A stretch of DNA of 64,000 bases, from the NCBI GenBank assembly GCA_028622995.1, contig JAJQJQ010000009.1, forward strand, positions 558,001-622,000, in the 5' to 3' direction. Positions 53,901-64,000 of the stretch are shown piece by piece (position 1 is the first letter of the stretch; each line of letters starts with the position of its first letter). The DNA comes from Panagrolaimus kolymaensis (taxonomy: Eukaryota > Nematoda > Chromadorea > Rhabditida > Panagrolaimidae). The notes beneath the pieces were generated by a model, which saw only the letters and a list, made by a program, of their open reading frames with translations, had not been told where the DNA came from and did no database searches. A program made the position numbers and the translations under genes.

Positions 53901-55659
53901 GGATGGATAAATAAATTATTGTTCCACTACTTTGTTCGGTTGTTCTTGTACCCTCATTACTTTTTTTGTATTGTTGCTGTTGCTTGGTAATTAGATTATA
54001 GTCGTTCCAAAAAACCCAAAATCCGCGAAAAAGAAAAAAGGAAAAAAAGAGATTATGATAATTTTCAAAACCAAATACACATATCCAATTACACTGAATT
54101 TGTAGATTTGTTGCGCATCTGCCTGCTTGCTTTTTTTCCTATCTCATTAAAGTTTTTTTGTTTTGCTAATTTTATTACAATAACCAAATTTTCGGTTGAT
54201 TTTAACTTTCATAATTTCAACTTTTTAGTTTGGGTTTCCAACAAAGTTTGAAACTTTTTCAAAACAAAAATTAGGTGCAATCGCGGTTTTATTTATTTAT
54301 TTATTACTCAATTATGTATACTTTTTTTTTTCCTCTTCCGGCGATTCGGTTTATTTTTTTCTTTTCTCTTTTCCGATTGAGTTTAATTTTATTTTTACGC
54401 TTCATAAATAACTTGGTGCAGCAAAATTCAATAATTGAGGTATGAATACATAATACATATATCCTGAGGGTAAAAATTGAAATGAAATGAACAATTCTTT
54501 TTTTTCGATTGAGCAATAATTTGACTTGACTTCTTTTATTTACGGTTGAACTAGGTCAGTCAGTATCCTTCCTTTCTTTCTTTTTTTTTGCAAATCATCG
54601 TGCAACGATTCGTTTCGCTTCCGCCGTTTTATTATTTTTTGTTTATATTTTTCTTCTTCTTGCTGCTTATTGAGGTTGTGAGTTATATATTTTATGTTTT
54701 TTATTTAACTTTTTAATTAGAATCATAGCAAATTTTGTTTAAACTAAATGTTTGAATATTTTTGTGGATATATCTCCAAATTTTTTTTTGCACTGCAAAA
54801 CTGTGATTCAACCAACAATAAAAAAATTCCAAAAATCATTCCCATACATATCTCTTTTATTTGATCAAATTACATTTATGTATTTATGTTTTTTCTCCAA
54901 AGGTGCTATTTTCTTCGATTCTTTTTTACGAATCAAAAACTATCGATTGCTTTTTTTTTCTTCATTTTCACTTTAAATGTTTCATCGACGAAGCAAGACT
55001 GTTTGTTTTCAAAACTTTTAACTTTTTTATTGACATATTTTTTTCTTCTTTGCTGTATTTTTTTTTATTTTCAATTTTCCATCGTTCGACCATTTTTTTT
55101 CTTCTTTGCTCGAAGAGAGCTATCAAAAGCTTCAATGTTGCTTGTTGCCAAACATGCAAGTGCGATGATTTTCTTATTTTCTTCCTTTTTCCCGAACACA
55201 TTTATAAAAGAAACTGGATGAAACAAGCTTTGCTATAGCCATATTTTTTTTTCTACTACCATCAACAACCTCTTAAAATTATTCCGGTGTTTTTTTGCTC
55301 AGAAAAAAATCGTTTTTGGAAAAAAGCATTTTTTTGATGCTTTTTAAAATCTTCGAATAAGTGTTAGGCTATATGCTTTGAAGAGGATCGTAACTCATTA
55401 TTTTTGTCACATTTTTTTCTTCTCTTTTTCTCGGTCATCCAACAATCCACTTGTTATTCCCATTCCATTTTTTTGTTGTTGTTCGTTCATAAAATCTAAA
55501 ATCTTTATCCATCTTTTTTTTTGTTGGAAAAATATGTAAAAGCGAAAGCCGCGAAGAAACAAAACAAAAAATAAATAAATTTATGAGTTAGTTTGTCTCT
55601 TTTTTTCTCCCAAAATCCCTGCTGCTTCTTGCTTATTTTTTTTTGTTCCTTGTGTTTCA

Positions 55660-55684
55660 ATTATTATTTATTATTATTATTATT
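55660..55684. repeat. (TTA)n microsatellite
   Basis: About eight TTA units with one interruption, in non-coding DNA. Confidence 0.8.
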
Positions 55685-56164
55685 GAAACTTAAAAGCATC
55701 GCTTTCTCGCGCAATTAGTAACCATTCTTTGCCCTTTTTTCTTTTCTCCACCAAAAACAATCGTTTGCATTGTTTCTTTTTTTTTTTCGGCCAATTTGTA
55801 GCATTTTGCATATTTTTATTTTTACAACAATCAAAAAAGCTGCCAAATATGGTTTTGGGTTTTTACAGCTTAGATTGTTTGAGTTTTCTTCTCATTTTTT
55901 TTATTTGAAACAAAATAGTTTTTGTGTGACAATTCTCATTCTTTCTGTGTGTCTCTTTTTTTTTCTTGAGGTTGGTTTTTAGAAGCCAAAAACAAAAAAA
56001 CCCACGAGAACCAAAAAAGGTAAGATGACCGGCAGACAGCCACTGACCGGCGGCAGCAGCAAACAAGAGAGTGAATGAAAATGAATAAAAAAATAAAATA
56101 AACCAGCGAAGAACCCACCTTTTTTGCTGCTTATAATATTTATTTTCTCTTCCTTCCGGTCGCC

Positions 56165-56180
56165 GTGGTGGTGGTGGTGG
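56165..56180. repeat. (GTG)n microsatellite in a GC-richer island
   Basis: Five GTG units followed by a GATG-type run at 56184-56198. It stands out from the AT-rich surroundings. Confidence 0.75.
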
Positions 56181-58032
56181 CCCGATGGATGGATGATGAC
56201 GGAAATACGTCAATATGTGAAACCCAGCTGGCAGGTCAGAGGCTTGCTTGCTTATTCGGCTCGTTGACTTTTTTTCGATAATAATTTATTTTTCTTATAA
56301 AAAATTTATTTTTGGCGGTAGAATTATTTTTTATTTTTGGAAGCTAAAAACTTTGTGAAAAAATAAAAATAATATTTATATTTCCGCTTTGCTTCAAATA
56401 ACAACTAACAACTGTTTTGACAAACAATTTTCACTTTTTTTTCTCCTCTTTGGTGTTGTTGCATTTTTTTTACTTATTTCGACGACCAAAAAAAGCTTTT
56501 TTTTCCTGAGGGAGAAATTCATTTTCTTTGGTGGCGAGCGAACCAAAAGTTTATACAAAAAAGAATAAGCAGCAGCAGTTTTGAGGGTGGCCACCATCCA
56601 TCGTAATCCATTATTTTCTTTCTCCTTTTTTGCCAACAAAAAAAAATAATGTCACGGAATTTGTTAAAAGTTTAAAAAAATTTATTTTTAGCGATTTTAT
56701 TTAATTTTCTTTTGTAAGTTGTTTACGATCATGAGTGATACAGAAAGGCGTCTATTTTTTATCTTTCTCGATTTATGATTCAAATATTTTTTTCTTCTCC
56801 TTTTGTTTTTTTATGATTAATACCGGCGACGATCTCCGAGCTTTTTTACAAAAAAAAACTAAGATTTCTTTTTTTTATAAACAAAAATCTTATTTTCTAT
56901 TTTATAACAAATCGCAAGTTTATTTTTAAATATGAATCATTTTTTTTCTTCTTATTTCGATTATAGATTAAAAAAATAAAGACAAAGATTTTTGTATTTT
57001 TCAAAAACACATTATTTCTTTCGCATTTTTTTTTGATTGTTTTTCTCTTTGCCTTTTTGCCCCTGAAATCCTTATTGTCTATTTCCGGTCCATTTTTCTT
57101 CTCTTGACCTTTTGGCCTTCTAGGCATATTTAATATTTTTACGTTCTCCAAGATCCTCTCCACACCTTTTTTGTTTTCACATGCTCCAAACATATTCTCA
57201 ACCTGGGAAAAAAACGAGGTCCATAAAAAATGAACATCTTTCAGCCACTTTTCTCCCAAAAAATAATTGCAATGTGTTTTGTTTGTCATTCTCCATTTTC
57301 CAAGCTGCATTATGTCTCTAAATCCGTCCGTTGATGCTTGCTTGATCCCTCCTATGTCTTTTCCATTTCCTTCCTTTCCATTTCTAATTCTAAATAATAA
57401 TAAAAAAATCAAGGCCGATCGATACTCTTACTTGTCGCCGTCAAAATTTTTGTTGTTTGCGCGATGTACCAAAAAAGAAGAAGACAAAAACACTGATTGG
57501 CCTTACTAGTATTTTTGGCGGTGGTGCTCGTGTGGTTTTTCGATCTGAAGGAAAAAAGGAAAGAAAGAAAAAAGGCCGTTGGTCAGTCTCCTCTTCTTCT
57601 TCGGCCGGTGTCATCATCGTTGAAATCGAAAAAGTGCTTTGACGCGCACGCACGCACAAGCAAAAATGAGCGACGGCGACCTTTTTTTTAAACTACAATG
57701 AAAAAAACGACGATGCATCCGTTCATTTCTTTCTTTCCTTTCATTTTTTTTACACGGCCCGCCAAAATATTTTTTTCCATGAGCAAAGCAAAAAAAAATT
57801 GAGGAAAGAAAGAAGAATTTGACTTTTTTCAAGTTTTTTTTTCAATTTATTTATTTAACTTTTTTTTCTTATTGTTTGTGAGGAGTTTGAACGTGATTGA
57901 TACTTCTCGCGATTGGCGCGTTAAAGACATTTATTTTCCTTTTTTTGTATTTTAAAAAGAAAATTGTTTAATTTAATTAAGTTTATTAATTCTTATTAAT
58001 TTTTTTAGTTCCAAAATTTGCCAGATGATTTT

Positions 58033-61000
58033 ATGGCAATGTTTTCTTGTCGCCAAACCTTTTTTGATATAAGAAAAGCCACAAAAAGGCGAAAATATAT
58101 TAATTTCAATTTTATTAAATCTAATTTTGTGCCATTAAAAAATTTAAATGTATTATTATTTTTATCCATATTTCTTGCCTTATTTGATTCCAGTATAGCA
58201 AACAATAATAATAAAATTGCTCAAACTCAAAAATTAATTACGGGTCGTCCACCAAGTTTCACTGAATTTGATTTATCCCAAATTTCCATTCCTGAAGGTG
58301 GAGAAGTGGATTTAAAATGTCCTGTATCTTCGGAAGATGGATTTGATATAGAATGGTTTAAAAATGGCCAAACTCTTGAAAAAACTGGAGCACAATTAAA
58401 TTTGCCCAAAGTTTCAAGAATTGATTCGGGCGAATATCAATGCTATGCTTCGAATGGAATTGGTGGGTCCTATTCACCCATTGCAAATGTGACTGTACTT
58501 TGTAAGTTTTTTGGGACTTTTTTAACTCATTTTTGCATTTTTTTTGTTTATTTATTTCTCCTTCATTTTTTATCGCCTGCTTTTTATTTTTAAGATCTTG
58601 ATGCATTTGATGAAGAAGATGAAAGTTATTATAAACAAACAATTTCTTCCACAGATTATTTTATTCTTGAACCCCCAAATTTAATTGCTTCCCCTGCATT
58701 AAAAGTTTCATATCGATGGTTATTTGAAGGTCAAGAAGTTTTTATCAATGACACTCATTATATTTCGGTAAATGGTGATTTGGTTGTTTTAAAAGGCAAT
58801 GGACATTTTGGCTCTTATCAATTGGAAGCTGATTCAGAAAAGGGCGCAGCATTTACTGAAAAATTTACGATCATAGAAGACTCTGGTTTCTCTCCACCAC
58901 CAGATTTTACAATCGTTTTAAGACCCAAAGATATAACTGTGAATGCCGGAGATTTTCCTTCAGCGACATTTGAATGTGTTCCAAGTTTATTTGGAAAATA
59001 TTCAGCAGAAATTAAATGGCTGTTAAATGGTGAAGAAGTTGTTACTGATGGACGCCAAATTCGAACAGAACATTCAAATCGAAAATTAGTAATTAACAAT
59101 ATCGCGGCTTTAGTCGATCGAGGAATTCATTCAGCTAAAATTCGATGTGAAGCCAAAGCAGGCGAAAATGAAAAAGAATTACTTCAACATGCAGAAGCCC
59201 ATTTGGAAATTATAGAAAAACCTGTAATTAATCGAGAAATTCTTCCATCTGAAATTTCTTCGAGTATTAATTCAACAATAAAATTAGAATGTAAAACAAC
59301 CAAAGCTTGGCCTCGCGCAAAATTTCAATGGTTTTTTAACAAAGAAAAGGTCAGTGCAATTTCTATTTTTTTCTTTATTCTCAAATACGATTTTTAAAGA
59401 AAAAAGAAAACTTTTTATAATTCGATTATTATTATTTATTTTTTTTTAGATCTCAAAAGGAGTAAATGCAGAAATATTTAAAATTGACCACCTGGAATCT
59501 AAAAATTATGGAGTTTATCAATGCAAGGCATCTAATTTAGCTGGAACCGACATCGCACAAATCTGGATTAAGGCAGATGGTAGGCAATTTGCACCCTCGA
59601 TTTTTCTTTATTTTTTTTTGTTTTCCTTTTTTTCTTTTCATCTTTTTTCTTTTTAAATGAGCTCATTATTTACGAAATCTTTTTCTCACTTTTTTATTTT
59701 TCTTTATTTTTCCAGATGGCAGTAAAAAAATTTCCAACGACGACATTTCTTTGAGGCTTTCTGAGGGAACCAGCAAAATTAGCAATAGCAACAATGGACA
59801 ACAACAATTAATTATTGTGGATAAACCCGAAAATAAAACTGTAGCCACGGGCAAAGATGTAACATTTCATTGTCGAACTGAGGACCCTCACAATACTCAA
59901 CTTTTATGGACTTTAAATGGTAAAAAAAAATTAAACAAAAATAAAAGCAAAAAAATATGCAAATTTTTTGTAGGAACTGATATCCCACGAACTAATCCAA
60001 GATACACATCAAATTCCACAACTTTGACCATCCATCAAGCCAAAAAGAGTGATAATGGAATTTATTCTTGCCAAGCAACATCCAATGGTTTAACCACCGA
60101 AGCTTCAGCCACTTTAATCGTTTCCGGTTCAACTTTACTTGAATATGGCCCATCCAATCAATCGATTTTGATTGGTTCCAATGTTCATATCCCTTGTAAA
60201 TTAACCGATGAATTTATTGGAAGAAATGATTTATGGACTTCATGGACTCGAAATGTAAGAAATCACTTTTTTAAAGTTTAATTTGAGAGAAATATTTCTT
60301 CTTTTTCTTTTTTGATTTATTCAAAAAAAATCGGAACATTTATTTATTTTTATACATTTTTTATGCATAAAAATGTCACATATGACAAGGTCAAAAAGTG
60401 ACGAAAGACATTAATAATTTTTCTATTTTTTATGTAATTTTTTTCTTCTTCGATAATCACCTAAAACTAACAACAACATGCATATATTTTTTTTTGCAGG
60501 GAATAGAAATACCTGCAACCGGAGATTCAATGCGTAGAATATCCATAAGTGGCGGAAATTTAATCATAAATCAAGTAGGACCTGATAATATTGGTTTATA
60601 TACTTGCACAGTTCGAAGTGTAAAAGGTGAAGAAGAAAATGCAAGTGGATGGCTTAAAATTATTGGTAAGCCTTTTAAAAAATTAGAGAATAAAATTTAA
60701 AATTTATGGTTTTAGAAAAGCCATCGATGCCCCAAAACATCCATGCAATCCTTATAAATGATACAGTACCAGCTAAAATTCGAGTTGCATGGAGACCTGG
60801 ATTTGATGGAAATTCTCCAATCATTCGTCACGCAATTGAAATGCGAACTTATGGCTCCACTGGATTATGGTCAGAATGGGAAAATGTTGTTGAAAATGTT
60901 CCAAGTGAATTATGTTGCTCATCGTTGATTGATAATATAAAACCTTCATCAACAGCAGAATTTCGAGTGATTTCATATAATCGTTTTGGAGCAGGCAAAG

Positions 61001-64000
61001 CTTCAAGACATTCAGAAAATATTACCATGCCTCAACAACCTCCAGCAGCAGCTCCAAGAAATGTTGTGGCTTCAGCGAGGTCTTCGACATCTGTGATGGT
61101 TCAATGGCAGCCACCTCCAGCTGAACAATGGAATGGCGAAATTTTGGGTTATCATATTCGATATCGATTAGCAGGATATTCCACAGCAGATTGGAATGAA
61201 AAAAATATTAGTAATGAACATGCAAGAAATGCTTTAATTGAACCTTTAATTACTTGGCGGGAATATGAAATTCAAGTTGCTGCTTATAATGATCGAGGAT
61301 TGGGAGTTTACAGTAAGCCTTATGAAGTCACAACCCTCGAAGGAGTACCAATGCAAGCGCCTCAAAATGTTCATGTTCAAATTGTAAATTCCACGAATAT
61401 CAAAGTTTTCTTTGATCCTCCAGAGCAACAAATGATTCCCGGCGTAAATTTGGGTTATAAAATTGAACTTTGGAAAGGTTCAGCCCATTTTGGTCAACCA
61501 TTTAAAACTGTTAGAGTTTTTCCAGAATTATCAAGAATTGATGAAGATATAGGAAATTTGGAAAAATTTGGTCATTATAATTTAACCACTGTTTGCTTTA
61601 CATCTCCTGGGGATGGACCTTCAAGTGATCCAATTGAAGTTATAACTGAAGAAGATATTCCTGGTCCGGTGGCTTCGGTGGATTTCGATCAAGTTATGAG
61701 TAATTCAGTTTTGGTTCAATGGGAAAAACCAACAGAACCAAATGGAATTATTTTGAGTGAGTTTTTGAGCTTTAAAAAATTTTTGCATAATTTTCAAAAC
61801 AAAAAATTTGAATAGTTTACAAAATAATAATTATTTTGAATATTTTTTCTAACCAAAAAGTTTACATAATTATAACACATTTTTTAGAATACATTATTCG
61901 CCATTGGGAAGAAAGAAAACCGGAAGAAAAGCACACGATTGAAGTCAGCGCTGAAGATAGCGAAGTAACCATCGAAGGTTTAATTCCATCCACTAAATAT
62001 TCCATTGATGTTCAAGCTGTAACTAAAGTTGGTCCAGGCCCACGAGTGGAAGCTAAATTTGAATCTGGAGTTCCACCCGAACTTCCTGGAAAACCTTCAT
62101 CCTTAGCTGTTTCGGATATAAATGCTCGATCGGTGGTTCTTCAATTTGTTCCTGGATTTGATGGACATTCATTTATTCGAAAATGGCATGTTGAAGCTTG
62201 CATTGGCTCCAGTAGTATTTTTACTGAAATTTTTAATATCAGCGCACCAAAAGCTCGTTCATTCTCGGTGGAAGGACTTCGACCTTACACAAAATACAAA
62301 CTTCGATTAATAGCTGAAAATGTTCGAGGGCGAGGTGGACCATCCGATGCTACACGAGTATTTCAAACTCGTCAAACTGAACCTGAAAATGCTCCCGAAA
62401 GACTTTTTGCCGAACCTATTTCTGATAATCAAATTTCACTTGTTTGGACTCCATTGATGTCTTCGCATTGGAATGGAGACCCAAGTGGATATTTAATTCG
62501 ATATCGAGCTGCTATGGGAAATACAAATACTTCCTCATCGTTGTCATTAGAAGCTAACGATGGTGGAGGATTAGTGGAATGGAAAGAGATTCGAGCATCA
62601 AACCCAAAAGCTAGCGAACTTACACTTGCTGGTTTGCGTCCATTTACTTCATACCAAATTAAAATTTATGCAGAAAATACTTTTGGCAAAAGTCAACCTT
62701 CAGAAACTGTATTTGCTACTACTTACGAATCTGTACCCTCTGGTGCACCAATAAATGTTGAAGCTGAATTGGATCGAACCAAACGAGCAGTAGTAATTTC
62801 TTGGGATGAAATTGAAGAAAAGCATAGAAATGGAGTAATTATGGGTTATATTGTTCGAGTAATTCCAGAAGAAACAAGATTGCGCCAAACTCATTCACGT
62901 CAAATTGAAGTTATTGGAGCTGAACAACATTCAATTAAAATTGAAGACCTCCAGCCATTTACGGAATATCGAGTTTTTGTTGTGGCTTTTACAATCGTTG
63001 GTGAAGGCCCACAAAATTCTAATCCACCTTTATTTATCACAGCCGAAGATCTACCAGATGAACCAAGTGCAGTGGCATTTGGATTTGTAAGTTCTAATGA
63101 AGTTCGATTAAAATGGATGCCTCCAATTCATCCAAATGGAAAAATATTGGCTTATGAGTTTCGACATTGGAAATTTGGAGATGAAGGAAATGTAACAAAT
63201 ATGCAAATTCCATACACTCAATTTGGTTATAACGCTCAGGGATTAAGTCCAAATACAACCTATGTTTTTGGAATTAAAGCTGAAACCAGCGTTGGTTGGG
63301 GTCCAGAAGAAATTGCAGCGGTTTATACTTCAGAGCGAAAAGTTCCACCTCCAATACCTCCAGCACCTCAAAAACATTCCACTAAACCTCCAACAAGCAA
63401 TGATATTTGGGTTCAATGGGCAATCAAAAGATTTGATAATCGTGAGCTTAATTCAGAAGATGCTCCAGTTCGATGGATTTCGCTTCAATATCAAAAAGCA
63501 AATCAAGATGAATGGATAAGTTATCCAAATTGGATTCCAGCCAGAAAAAATGAACTACAAATTTCAAAGTGAGTTATATTCATAAAAATTTATAAACTTA
63601 GAAATTAAAAGTTTTAAAGCAAAAATAATACCAAAACCATTTTTTAGTTTATCCCCAAATACTCCATATCGAGTTAGAATTCGTTTCACGGGTGATTTTT
63701 CTGAAAGTGTATGGTCAGTTGAATCAGATTGGATTAAAACTTTGGAAGCTCCATCATCAAAGGCTCCAGCTCAACTTCAAGCAAGCCCATATGAATCTTC
63801 ATCGATTATGCTTCAATTTTCTGCACCCGATCGATCACTGTGGAATTCAGATCATATTGGTTATCGAATTCTTTATCGAGTTTATCCATCCAATGATACA
63901 TTTAAAAGTCAAGAAATAGCTCCATCGGATGAATTTCCAGAAAATGGACGAATTCAATTTTTAGTTTCTAAACTTGCAAGTTTTCATCATTACGTCGTTC
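58033..64000 (+). CDS. rig-4: Sidekick/RIG-4 homologue: 6 Ig + at least 10 FN3 domains, 3' end outside window
   Basis: Exons 58033-58501, 58595-59349, 59450-59579, 59716-59919, 59974-60254, 60500-60665, 60716-61756, 61888-63568 and 63648 to beyond 64000; all phases agree, giving at least 1693 codons. The N-terminus has a basic 38-residue lead, then a hydrophobic core VLLFLSIFLALF (signal peptide). Ig domains lie at about residues 73-156, 158-251, 256-363, 365-451, 484-571 and 572-668; FN3 domains start at about 670, 774, 878, 981, 1076, 1180, 1296, 1402, 1500 and 1608. Six Ig followed directly by a long FN3 run is the sidekick plan (6 Ig, 13 FN3, transmembrane segment, short tail); about three FN3 and the membrane part should follow the window. 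Sidekicks are homophilic adhesion proteins of neurons and cell vertices. Ig2 lacks both cysteines. The start is the first ATG after TTTTTTAG (58001-58008), a likely trans-splice or UTR acceptor. The symbol is that of the C. elegans orthologue; orthology is inferred from domain order. Confidence 0.93.

Larger units (their letters stand above)
50934..58008. other. 7-kb non-coding region upstream of the sidekick-like gene
   Basis: Very rich in poly-T and poly-A tracts. The open frames on both strands are low-complexity F/K/L-rich translations that fit no family. Visible details: GTGCGCGAGTAA at 51869-51880 and again at 52139-52150; a (TTA)n tract at 55660-55684; a relatively GC-rich island at about 56010-56260 with TGACCGGC twice and a GTG tract; and another at about 57590-57700 with GCGCACGCACGCAC. 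It probably holds the promoter, enhancers and perhaps an untranslated first exon of the rig-4-like gene. I see no tRNA or other RNA gene. Confidence 0.55.

Noticed and set aside
54861..55238. 125-codon plus-strand open frame and its overlapping frames
   Set aside because: F/L/S-rich translation of poly-T DNA, with overlapping equally long frames in the other phase and strand; no evidence of selection.
55863..56213. 116-codon minus-strand open frame
   Set aside because: Low-complexity K/F/P-rich translation over microsatellites, no domain, no splice signals and no family resemblance.
56897..57412. 171-codon minus-strand open frame
   Set aside because: Lysine- and asparagine-rich and partly low-complexity, with no recognisable domain and no clear splice context. 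It is the longest frame in the 7-kb gap, so it would deserve a transcript check, but I cannot support it.
58018..58032. Upstream TTG start for the sidekick-like gene
   Set aside because: Nuclear genes of animals rarely start at TTG; the ATG at 58033 follows the acceptor at 58008 and leads into the signal peptide.

Overview
The window looks like nuclear DNA of a nematode. It is very AT-rich, its genes are split by short introns (45-245 bases in the models below), likely trans-splice or 5'-UTR acceptors sit just before several start codons, and the gene set is animal: a lysosomal DNase II, a small protein kinase, a NOL8-like nucleolar protein and a sidekick/RIG-4 cell-adhesion protein. A clade IV (tylenchid-like) nematode is a guess from the AT content, the TTTTTAG splice acceptors and the ~170-bp satellite type; the sequence alone does not prove it.

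Layout. Bases 1-446 hold the last three exons of a DNase II gene. A complete four-exon Ser/Thr kinase gene lies at 1055-2231. A poorly resolved minus-strand gene or gene relic lies at 2537-3699 and faces the kinase tail to tail. At 3970-4479 there is a 510-bp non-autonomous hAT-type transposon with 12-bp terminal inverted repeats and a perfect 8-bp target duplication, filled with a self-complementary 12-bp microsatellite. A seven-exon NOL8-like gene follows at 4592-6120; its reading frame is broken twice at A-runs.

Two thirds of the window (6288-49665, about 43.4 kb) is one uninterrupted head-to-tail satellite array: 249 complete copies of a 174-bp monomer plus a 57-bp partial copy, with a net of only four missing bases in the whole array. 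Shared rare variants show that it grew by segmental duplication of blocks of about 4, 5, 6, 10-11, 15, 17 and 26-27 monomers, giving a young, layered higher-order structure. No gene or mobile element interrupts it.

To the right, 50533-50900 encodes a 92-residue secreted small protein with a dibasic KR site (possibly a neuropeptide-like precursor). About 7 kb of poly-T/poly-A-rich DNA without recognisable genes follows. From 58033 to the window edge lies the 5' part (nine exons, at least 1693 codons) of a sidekick/rig-4 orthologue with six Ig domains followed by ten FN3 domains so far. The genes do not form a pathway; the most notable content is the satellite array and its internal architecture, followed by the hAT element.
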